Source: Oscillospiraceae bacterium (lineage in GTDB: Bacteria > Bacillota_A > Clostridia > Oscillospirales > Ruminococcaceae). From it: a DNA stretch of 5,520 nucleotides. Below, piece by piece: positions 1 through 4,325 of this stretch. The stretch covers positions 1 to 5,520 of the forward strand of contig CAAFWX010000184.1 in assembly GCA_900766795.1 (NCBI GenBank). Reading direction: 5' to 3'. Within the stretch, counting starts at the first letter, position 1. Every line of letters begins with the position of its first letter. A model generated the notes under the pieces. It ran no database searches. It saw nothing but the letters and a program-made list of their open reading frames with translations, and had not been told where the DNA came from. The position numbers and the translations under genes were made by a program.

Positions 1-239
1 AACCGCTCCATATACCGTATCGGGTCGTTCCAGACCGCCGCAAACTGGTAATCGTCCACGAAAAAATGCACGCCTACATTCCCGGAAACCTCGCCCGCCC
101 GGGCATAGTTGAAGCCTTTCCACTCCTTTATTTCCGGCAGCTGAACCGGGTAAATCTGCGGTATTTCAAACCGCCCCGCATTCGGGAACGGCTGAAACGT
201 CCCGAAATTCTCCAGCCCGGATAATCGCCAATCTCGCAT
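1..239 (-). CDS. DUF4417-like protein, N-terminal 79 residues (gene runs off the left edge)
   Basis: Open frame from ATG at 239 to the window edge without a stop. An AAAGGAG ribosome binding site lies 5 nt upstream (245-251). The visible protein starts MRDWRLSGLENFG, has an IPQIYPVQLPE stretch near residues 26-36, and then the segment VHFFVDDYQFAAVWNDP (about residues 57-73) followed by RYMER. I recall this 'HFF-DDYQFxxVW-xP-xY' pattern from DUF4417, a family of unknown function common in Firmicutes phages and mobile elements. The assignment is from memory, not a search. The family is usually a few hundred residues long, so most of the gene is missing here. It follows directly after an intrinsic terminator, so it may depend on read-through or on a promoter I cannot identify. 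No biochemical role can be given. Confidence 0.72.
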   Translation of the reverse strand, partial: MRDWRLSGLENFGTFQPFPNAGRFEIPQIYPVQLPEIKEWKGFNYARAGEVSGNVGVHFFVDDYQFAAVWNDPIRYMER

Positions 240-244
240 TGATA

Positions 245-251
245 CTCCTTT
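245..251 (-). promoter_or_regulatory. Ribosome binding site of the DUF4417-like gene
   Basis: The minus strand reads AAAGGAG, then 5 nt (TATCA), then the ATG at 239. It is a near-perfect Shine-Dalgarno sequence. It fixes the start of a gene that is cut by the window edge, and it lies directly after the U-tract of the upstream terminator. Confidence 0.75.
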
Positions 252-257
252 CGGGCA

Positions 258-290
258 ATAAAAAAGCGCCGTGCATTGCTGCATAGCGCT
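258..290 (-). terminator. Rho-independent terminator with GCAA tetraloop
   Basis: Read on the minus strand from 290: AGCGC, TA, TGCA, loop GCAA, TGCA, CG, GCGCT, then six T residues (265-260). The lower stem is 5 bp. A T-G wobble and an A-C mismatch interrupt it, and the upper stem is 4 bp, closed by a GNRA-type loop. The T-tract directly after the GC-rich stem is the classic intrinsic terminator form in the orientation of all genes here. It lies 22 nt after the stop of the 41-residue ORF and 18 nt before the start of the DUF4417-like gene. It would end or attenuate the late transcript at this point. No free energy was computed. Confidence 0.78.
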
Positions 291-312
291 GTGAACAGTT
301 ATGAATCAAAAA

Positions 313-438
313 TTATACGGCAGTCTTGTCAAAAATTTCGGCATAAAGTTTATTGAGTTCATCATCGGGAATATCAAGCGCAATATCCTCAGCCGTTTCA
401 TTGTCATCATAAATTAGGTTGTATATGTTAGCTTCCAT
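313..438 (-). CDS. Small, strongly acidic 41-residue protein of unknown function
   Basis: ATG at 438, TAA at 315-313. It starts only 4 nt after the stop of the JAB/JAMM-domain gene. An AAAGGAG ribosome binding site (447-453), 8 nt from the ATG, lies inside the last codons of that gene. The protein starts MEANIYNLIYDDNE, continues through DIALDIPDDELNKLYAEIF and ends DKTAV. It has 12 Asp/Glu against 2 Lys, a net charge near -10, with a likely amphipathic helix in the second half (residues 25-36). There is no signal peptide or membrane segment. I do not recognise a family. Spacing and binding site argue for a real, translationally coupled gene. It could be a partner, inhibitor or immunity protein of the upstream gene product, but this is inference from position and charge only. 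Confidence 0.6.
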   Translation of the reverse strand: MEANIYNLIYDDNETAEDIALDIPDDELNKLYAEIFDKTAV

Positions 439-442
439 GACG

Positions 443-1054
443 CTATCTCCTTTCGTAAAGAAATCCTAACTGCTTGGACACATCTTCCCATGCTCGATTT
501 CTAGCTTCAAAATCTGTCATTTTATCACGCACATGTTTCGTATACGCAATAGAATAGTCTCTTATAACGTTATTATGTCCGTAAACGCCGCTAATAAAGA
601 ACACCTTACCATTATGCCCGACAGCAACAGTTTCTGAGATAGAGGAATACGATAAAGCGGTTGACACATCTCTTCTTGAAAACGTTGAACTATTCGGGTG
701 GTTATGTATTATTATTATACTACTGCTTGGTGAATTTGTCAACAGCTTTTCAAGCTTTACTGTTTTTTCAATTCCGTTTTCAGTCTTTCCTTTGATATAT
801 GTGAGAACTTTACCGTTTCGGCTGTCAATTGCATACAATTCCTCGTATTTCGTGCCGTCTCTGTTTTTCAAAATCTGACGGCTTGCCCGCAAAACAGAAT
901 CAGACAGGTTATTATCCGAGTAGTGCGTCCGAAAAATATCTTCGTAGTTACTGCTAGATATATAATCAAAATTCACAGAAGTGTTATCCGCTTTTCCGGG
1001 TTTTGCGCCGAACATTTTGACTTTTGCTCCGCTTCGCGAGCCCCGACCGCCCAT
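443..1054 (-). CDS. JAB/JAMM-type metallopeptidase-like phage protein with MGGRGS leader
   Basis: A 203-residue protein. Residues 1-11 are MGGRGSRSGAK, a Gly/Ser/Arg-rich leader nearly identical to that of the preceding gene. Residues 12-50 look like a linker. Residues 51-156 form the JAB/JAMM-like core: acidic candidate E71/E72 in YEELYAID, a hydrophobic strand SSIIII (111-116), then H117-N-H119-P, S126 and D129 (HNHPNSSTFSRRD). This gives HxH-x6-S-xx-D, one residue shorter than the textbook HxH-x7-S-xx-D. I recall the short form from phage JAB domains. These residues would bind zinc and hydrolyse (iso)peptide bonds in active members. The C-terminus (175-203) is charged and probably helical. 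No signal peptide. An AGAGGTG ribosome binding site lies 6 nt before the ATG, and the previous stop is 13 nt upstream. The substrate is unknown. Virion protein processing, cell-wall peptide cleavage and an injected effector are all possible. Confidence 0.78.
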   Translation of the reverse strand: MGGRGSRSGAKVKMFGAKPGKADNTSVNFDYISSSNYEDIFRTHYSDNNLSDSVLRASRQILKNRDGTKYEELYAIDSRNGKVLTYIKGKTENGIEKTVKLEKLLTNSPSSSIIIIHNHPNSSTFSRRDVSTALSYSSISETVAVGHNGKVFFISGVYGHNNVIRDYSIAYTKHVRDKMTDFEARNRAWEDVSKQLGFLYERR

Positions 1055-1067
1055 TGGTTACACCTCT

Positions 1068-1541
1068 TTACTTCCCGGATGAATCGCGCCAATACGCGTC
1101 AAATTTCCTTTGCCTATTATTGTGCGCCCTGTCATAGGTCGTAGTTGTTCTTCCGGTATAATCAAAGTCCACACGCTGAGAGGCTATTTCAGCAGCTTTT
1201 TCTTGTTTTGCGTTTTGCAATAATTTAAATCGCTGTATTTCCGGGCTGTCAGACTTGTTAGCATAATAAACATGCCTGCCGTTTTCCAGATAGCCTTCAA
1301 CAAGCGTGTTTCCATTCTTTTCGTGGAATTTCATCTGACCTCCGATAACCTTGTCCATGGTTTCTGCCGAAACAGCGTCCGCATTTTTGAAAGCGTAATT
1401 TCCAACGCCTTGTTCAGCTTTCTGCCGAATGCCGGATATCTTGCTGTTAAGCCCATATTCAAGCATTTCTTTTTTTATGCTTTCAGACAGCTTAAAACTT
1501 CCACCACCCTTAGCCCCCGATGAACTACCTCTACCACCCAT
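1068..1541 (-). CDS. Phage protein of unknown function with MGGRGS leader
   Basis: A 157-residue protein I cannot assign to a named family. It opens with MGGRGSSSGAK and a GGG stretch, so residues 1-14 are flexible and basic. The middle (about 18-68) looks helical. Residues 69-96 (QMKFHEKNG, NTLVEGYLENG, HVYYANK) look like short beta strands. A Lys/Gln/Glu-rich helix, possibly coiled coil, spans about 101-122. The C-terminus carries TGRTTTTYDRAHNNRQRKFD (129-148), a Thr/Arg/aromatic-rich motif that may bind nucleic acid or protein. No signal peptide or membrane segment. The start overlaps the previous stop by one base (TAATG), with GGAGGG 9 nt upstream, so translation is probably coupled to the chaperone gene. 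It sits where a tape measure gene would normally follow, next to a second gene with the same leader. Confidence 0.65.
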   Translation of the reverse strand: MGGRGSSSGAKGGGSFKLSESIKKEMLEYGLNSKISGIRQKAEQGVGNYAFKNADAVSAETMDKVIGGQMKFHEKNGNTLVEGYLENGRHVYYANKSDSPEIQRFKLLQNAKQEKAAEIASQRVDFDYTGRTTTTYDRAHNNRQRKFDAYWRDSSGK

Positions 1542-2041
1542 TACTCCATTCCCTCCATATCATACAATTCCATTCTTTCCGGCTTCTTGGCATAGCCCTT
1601 TATCTCCGCATAATCCTGCCACCTCGCCAGAAGCTCCCTTAACGTAGACCGCCAGAAGAAACGCTCCGGCTTGCGCATTATATCGCACACCAGCACCCGC
1701 AGCCGCGCCATGTCCGGCGGCTTTCCGGGATTATCGGGTATATCAATGATCAGCGGGTCGTGCTCCGGCATAGCAAGAGCCATAGCCATACGGCAGTGCG
1801 CCCATAACTGTAAACCGCCTACACCTCGCAGAATATCCCCCGCAGGCTCGGGCAATTCACCCACCGCCCCGCACTCCAGAAACCCGCACAGCTGCCCGCC
1901 GGTAACGCTCTCCCCGAATATCTCCATATACGAATATCCGCGCTCCTCCAGTCGAAGAAGCGCGGTCATATCGTATCGCAGGGTAATTTCAGAGCCGCCG
2001 TAATCGAAGCTGTAACGCTGCTCTTTAAGCTCCGTCAGCAT
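1541..2041 (-). CDS. Probable tail assembly chaperone
   Basis: A 166-residue cytoplasmic protein with no signal peptide. It starts with a beta-rich part (residues 8-25, YSFDYGGSEITLRYDM), followed by helices (ALLRLEERGYSYMEIF, 27-42; LWAHCRMAMALAM, 79-91). A C-terminal part reads RKPERFFWRSTLRELLARWQ (123-142) and DYAEIKGYAKK. The 'W-x-T-x-REL' element near the C-terminus is typical of siphophage tail assembly chaperones (lambda gpG/gpGT-like), which hold the tape measure protein while the tube polymerises. The call also rests on the position directly after the tail tube gene. No clear Shine-Dalgarno sequence precedes the ATG. The previous stop is 3 nt away and in the same frame, so re-initiation by terminating ribosomes is likely. 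Both chaperone parts seem present in one ORF, and I see no slippery heptamer at its end. Confidence 0.62.
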   Translation of the reverse strand: MLTELKEQRYSFDYGGSEITLRYDMTALLRLEERGYSYMEIFGESVTGGQLCGFLECGAVGELPEPAGDILRGVGGLQLWAHCRMAMALAMPEHDPLIIDIPDNPGKPPDMARLRVLVCDIMRKPERFFWRSTLRELLARWQDYAEIKGYAKKPERMELYDMEGME

Positions 2042-2044
2042 GGC

Positions 2045-2656
2045 TTATGTGCCGGAAGTCTGGTAGAACGCCGCCTCGCTGAACCACTTATCAATGAATT
2101 CCTTGTCGGTGCTGTCAGACGGGTCCACGCCCAGCCTTCTGTAACAGTCAGCGTGGCTGGAAAGCAGCGGGGAGTATGTGCCCTTGATAGAAGCGCTGCC
2201 GTAAGAGATCTTTGTGCCTTCCTTCTGATCGGCGGTTTCGCCCTGGGGCATGAACTTTACCTTCGGGAACTTATAAAGATTGAGCAGACCGTCAGGACGC
2301 TCGGTGCAGTAAGCCACGCACTGATAAGGTACTACGTCATCAGAACCGGAAATCTCCGTACCCTCTGTGGTCTTGGTTTCGCCGAAAAGATATTCGCCGT
2401 CGCCGGGCTTGAACCCAGTCAGCGTGATGTCAATGTCGCCGCCGTCCTTACTAACGTAATCCTCGACCTTGATACCATCGCCATACTGCTCGGCGGTCTG
2501 TACTCTGGGCGTGTACTTTGCGGACATTGTGGACTTTGTGAACGCATACGCGTCAGAAGCGTAAGTGGTCGCAGAATCGTCATCGGTGAGCTGCTTCCAC
2601 ATCACAAGGCGCTTCACGTTGATATGCGCGCGTCCTCTTTCAGTTGATGTTGCCAT
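2045..2656 (-). CDS. Major tail protein (tail tube subunit), phi13/TP901-1-like
   Basis: A 203-residue protein of the size typical for siphophage tube subunits, which stack as hexameric rings to form the tail tube. Visible features are an N-terminal region with repeated beta-type segments (MWKQLTDDDSATTYASDAYA, 19-38), a central GGDIDITLTGFKPGDGEYLF (72-91), and a strand-rich half with YQCVAYCTERPDGLLNLYKF (110-129). KVKFMPQGETADQKEGTKIS (131-150) follows and matches the conserved 'YKFPKVKF...' core I recall from the phi13-type major tail family. Its position between the neck gene and the probable chaperone agrees. GGAGG lies 7 nt before the ATG, and the previous stop is 3 nt upstream. The C-terminal 40 residues (SHADCYRRLGVDPSD onward) may be a small decoration of the basic fold. 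Confidence 0.8.
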   Translation of the reverse strand: MATSTERGRAHINVKRLVMWKQLTDDDSATTYASDAYAFTKSTMSAKYTPRVQTAEQYGDGIKVEDYVSKDGGDIDITLTGFKPGDGEYLFGETKTTEGTEISGSDDVVPYQCVAYCTERPDGLLNLYKFPKVKFMPQGETADQKEGTKISYGSASIKGTYSPLLSSHADCYRRLGVDPSDSTDKEFIDKWFSEAAFYQTSGT

Positions 2657-2659
2657 AGA

Positions 2660-3157
2660 TTAACCTCCATTTTCCCATCGCCGCCGGGCAATTTCAATCA
2701 GCTTATGCCTAAAATGCTCCCCGGCGTCCTCTTTGCCTAAGTAAAATCCCGGAATGATATGCGGCGTTACCGGCGGGAAATCGCCCTTTTTCCTCCCGAG
2801 GGAGTCTGTGGCTTTCATTCGCCGCGCCGATTTACCTGGTCTGCCGAATTCGATAACAAGCAGCTCCGGGTGCTGCTTTATCGTCTCCGAATCATATCCT
2901 ATCCCCAGCCGGAAATAGCGCTTTCCGGTCATCTGCCGCACCTTGATAAGACCTGCAAGGTCAGCCTTGTGTTCCTTGAACACCGCCTGCGACAGAAGCC
3001 GCCGCTGTTCCTTTGCGATTATCTCGGCAGACTCCTTCATAGCCTGTAAAGCCCCAGCGTCAACGTCCCTTGCCATCTGGTCAAGATTTTCGATAAGCGC
3101 CGAAATCTGCCCTTGAAATCCTTGAAAATCGAAATCAAAGAAATCGTCATTCGCCAT
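2660..3157 (-). CDS. HK97 gp10-like neck/tail-completion protein
   Basis: A 165-residue protein starting MANDDFFDFDF. An acidic/aromatic N-terminus is followed by a long helix (about 15-58, IENLDQMARDVDAGALQAMK then SAEIIAKEQRRLL). Next is a beta-rich part with YFRLGIGYDSE and the family-typical 'IEFGRPGKSARR' segment (about 101-112). The C-terminus (TPHIIPGFYLGKEDAGEHFR then HKLIEIARRRW) is the usual 'PFxxPA...L' end of the gp10-like family. These proteins complete the head-tail junction. I place the start at ATG 3157, not at the TTG at 3166: AGGAG (3167-3171) is 9 nt from the ATG but directly abuts the TTG. The gene then overlaps the upstream gene by 11 nt, which suggests coupling. It lies after, not before, the probable tail terminator, reversing the order I expect. 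Confidence 0.78.
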   Translation of the reverse strand: MANDDFFDFDFQGFQGQISALIENLDQMARDVDAGALQAMKESAEIIAKEQRRLLSQAVFKEHKADLAGLIKVRQMTGKRYFRLGIGYDSETIKQHPELLVIEFGRPGKSARRMKATDSLGRKKGDFPPVTPHIIPGFYLGKEDAGEHFRHKLIEIARRRWENGG

Positions 3158-3488
3158 TATCCTCAACTCCTACAAAGTCAAGGTGATAGTGCGTGATGTG
3201 CGGAAACACCGCGTCAGTGCCGGTCTGCCCACCGGACATATAGCTGAACCCCGCCGCCCTCATTGCCGCGCGTATGCGGCTGTAAAGCGGGAAATCCAGC
3301 ACCGGGGTGAACACCGACAGCATTACAAGGTATTCCGTGCAGCGCTCCTCTCCGTCACCGAATTCAGCGGGTCTGTCGGTAAGCGTATACACCGCGTACT
3401 TTTCCGGCTCTTTTGCGCCGAACTCCGGTGTACTGCCGTAAACCGGGAGTAAATCCCCGATAGCTCCGTGTATCCTGTCGGTTATCAT
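3147..3488 (-). CDS. Probable tail terminator / tail completion protein
   Basis: A 113-residue protein. The pattern fits the small alpha/beta tail terminator fold (lambda gpU / SPP1 gp17 type). It has an N-terminal helix (MITDRIHGAIGDLLPVYGS), then beta strands KYAVYTLTDRPAEFGDGEE and TEYLVMLSVFTPV (about 50-62). A helix SRIRAAMRAAGFSYMSG (69-85) follows, then a final strand HITHYHLDFVGVE. Terminators cap the completed tail tube with a hexameric ring and join it to the head. The family is assigned by shape and position, not by a signature motif. The ATG is 1 nt after the preceding stop, with AAAGGGG 5 nt upstream, and the end overlaps the next gene by 11 nt. Confidence 0.6.
   Translation of the reverse strand: MITDRIHGAIGDLLPVYGSTPEFGAKEPEKYAVYTLTDRPAEFGDGEERCTEYLVMLSVFTPVLDFPLYSRIRAAMRAAGFSYMSGGQTGTDAVFPHITHYHLDFVGVEDNGE
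3167..3171 (-). promoter_or_regulatory. Ribosome binding site that decides the start of the gp10-like gene
   Basis: AGGAG on the minus strand, inside the 3' end of the upstream gene. It is 9 nt from ATG 3157 and 0 nt from the alternative TTG at 3166, so the ATG is favoured as the start. Confidence 0.65.
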
Positions 3489-3489
3489 A

Positions 3490-3783
3490 TTAACCCCTTT
3501 CCAGAGTAAGTTTTATGTGCAGCGTGTTAGCCGCAGAGCCGGTCTGCACTATGCGGTATCGTACCCCGCCGTATTCCGCATGTGTAAAGTCCCGGAACTC
3601 CCTGCGCCACATCACCGCCGTAAGCTCCGCATTTATCCCCGCCGCCATAGCTTCCAGCTTTGTGACCGTGCCTACATCTGAAACATCAGCCCAGACCTCG
3701 GCGCTGTCAGTAATTTTCGGCTCTTTCGACCCCGGCACGGGTTCAAGGGTGAGCAGCCGTATTCTTTTGTTGAATGCGCTCAT
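3490..3783 (-). CDS. Head closure / head-tail adaptor protein (SPP1 gp16-like)
   Basis: A 97-residue protein. The sequence has the layout of the phage head-tail adaptor (stopper) family: basic N-terminus MSAFNKRIRLLTLEPVPGS, then DSAEVWADVSDVGTVTKLEA (26-45, with the typical 'VWA-V' element). Next come a strand with MWRREFRDF (58-66) and a C-terminal YGGVRYRIVQTGSA followed by LHIKLTLERG. Members form a ring below the connector that closes the filled head and receives the tail. The start overlaps the stop of the connector gene in an ATGA arrangement (4 nt), pointing to coupled translation. The only purine-rich stretch upstream is a weak GGTGA. Confidence 0.77.
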   Translation of the reverse strand: MSAFNKRIRLLTLEPVPGSKEPKITDSAEVWADVSDVGTVTKLEAMAAGINAELTAVMWRREFRDFTHAEYGGVRYRIVQTGSAANTLHIKLTLERG

Positions 3784-4070
3784 AAGTAGTTCACCGAATG
3801 CATGTCCAGAATTTGCTTCTGGAACTCGTTCATCTGCGTTCCGGAGGTCATCATCATTCGCTGTGAATACATCTCGTTGACCATGTTCAGAAACGCCACA
3901 GTAACGTCCGTCAGCTCGTCCAGCTGTTCGGCAGTAAGCCCGGTGTAATCCTGCACCAGCTTTTTTGCCGCGTCGGAATACACGTTCAGAAGCTCATCGC
4001 TGTCCTCTCCGGAAATGCCGCAGTGCGCCTTAATTATGCTTAGATTTGCCGCCGCCTCGCTTAGTTTCAT
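3780..4070 (-). CDS. gp6-like head-tail connector protein
   Basis: A 96-residue, almost wholly helical protein. It has an N-terminal helix with NLSIIKAHCGIS, then the characteristic 'DSDELLNVYSDAAKKLVQDY' helix (24-43), and then TGLTAEQLDELTDVTVAFLN. A C-terminal helix around EMYSQRMMMTSGTQMNEFQ closes it. This is the small gp6-like connector (DNA packaging) family, whose members form a ring on the portal. The gene overlaps the upstream small gene by 41 nt. The start is supported by GGAGG (4080-4084) 9 nt upstream, so the overlap is probably real. Confidence 0.78.
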   Translation of the reverse strand: MKLSEAAANLSIIKAHCGISGEDSDELLNVYSDAAKKLVQDYTGLTAEQLDELTDVTVAFLNMVNEMYSQRMMMTSGTQMNEFQKQILDMHSVNYL

Positions 4071-4311
4071 TGAGCTTTACCTCCGTCTGTTCCGGCGCGG
4101 AGTCCTCAACCGTTTCCGGTGTGGGTTCTTTCTCTGTGGGAACTTCACCCGCCGTTTCCGGTGTGGGTGGCTCCTGCGAACCGCCTACATCTTCAAGATA
4201 CCCGATGCGAAGAAGCTCCTTTACTGTTTCCGTGCTCTCTACCTCGCGGACTTCTCCGGCGTGCATATTGAAACGCTCGCCGGAAAAGCTCTTAACTGCC
4301 TTTACTTTCAT
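4030..4311 (-). CDS. Small head-region protein with Pro/Glu-rich repetitive tail
   Basis: A 93-residue protein. Residues 1-42 (MKVKAVKSFSGERFNMHAGE, then VREVESTETVKELLRIGYLE) form a small domain. I recall similar short proteins between capsid and connector genes in Firmicutes phages, with no proven function. Residues 43-93 are low-complexity: PTPETAGEVPTEKE is followed by PTPETVEDSAPEQTE, then a basic end KRGGGKSKHN. The PTPET unit recurs with a 14-residue period, matched by an exact 17-nt DNA repeat. GGAGGG lies 7 nt before the ATG, and the capsid stop is 14 nt upstream. The end overlaps the connector gene by 41 nt. It could be a head decoration protein or an assembly factor. The disordered acidic tail with a basic tip suggests a binding or flexible role. 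Confidence 0.66.
   Translation of the reverse strand: MKVKAVKSFSGERFNMHAGEVREVESTETVKELLRIGYLEDVGGSQEPPTPETAGEVPTEKEPTPETVEDSAPEQTEVKLNETKRGGGKSKHN
4080..4084 (-). promoter_or_regulatory. Ribosome binding site of the connector gene, inside the upstream gene
   Basis: GGAGG on the minus strand, 9 nt from ATG 4070, within the coding sequence of the preceding gene. It supports the 41-nt overlap and the chosen start. Confidence 0.65.
4110..4168. repeat. Two exact 17-nt direct repeats, 42 nt apart
   Basis: CCGTTTCCGGTGTGGGT occurs at 4110-4126 and again at 4152-4168 on the plus strand. The 42-nt period is 14 codons and keeps the frame of the small head-region gene, encoding its two PTPET units. 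It looks like an in-frame duplication in a disordered linker. Confidence 0.85.
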
Positions 4312-4325
4312 GTTTCAGCCCTCCA

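Noticed and set aside
312..332. TTGACA (332-327) and TATAAT (317-312) on the minus strand, both perfect promoter hexamers, at the end of the acidic ORF
   Set aside because: The spacer is only 9 nt, far from about 17 nt, and no good -35 box sits at the right distance from TATAAT. A start there would run straight into the terminator at 290-260. TATAAT is also formed by the stop codon context.
1541..1600. Programmed -1 frameshift joining the chaperone to the MGGRGS protein, as in lambda gpG-gpGT
   Set aside because: The downstream gene lies in the -1 frame, but that frame is open for only about 7 codons before its ATG. The candidate GGGAATG does not fit the X-XXY-YYZ rule. The downstream start has its own GGAGGG site.
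2153..2647. Plus-strand open frame of 164 codons opposite the tail tube gene
   Set aside because: It is antisense to a well-supported structural gene, with no recognisable protein features or operon partner on that strand.
3158..3166. TTG at 3166 as the start of the gp10-like gene
   Set aside because: The AGGAG site directly abuts it, leaving no spacer. The ATG at 3157 has a 9-nt spacing and is a stronger start codon.
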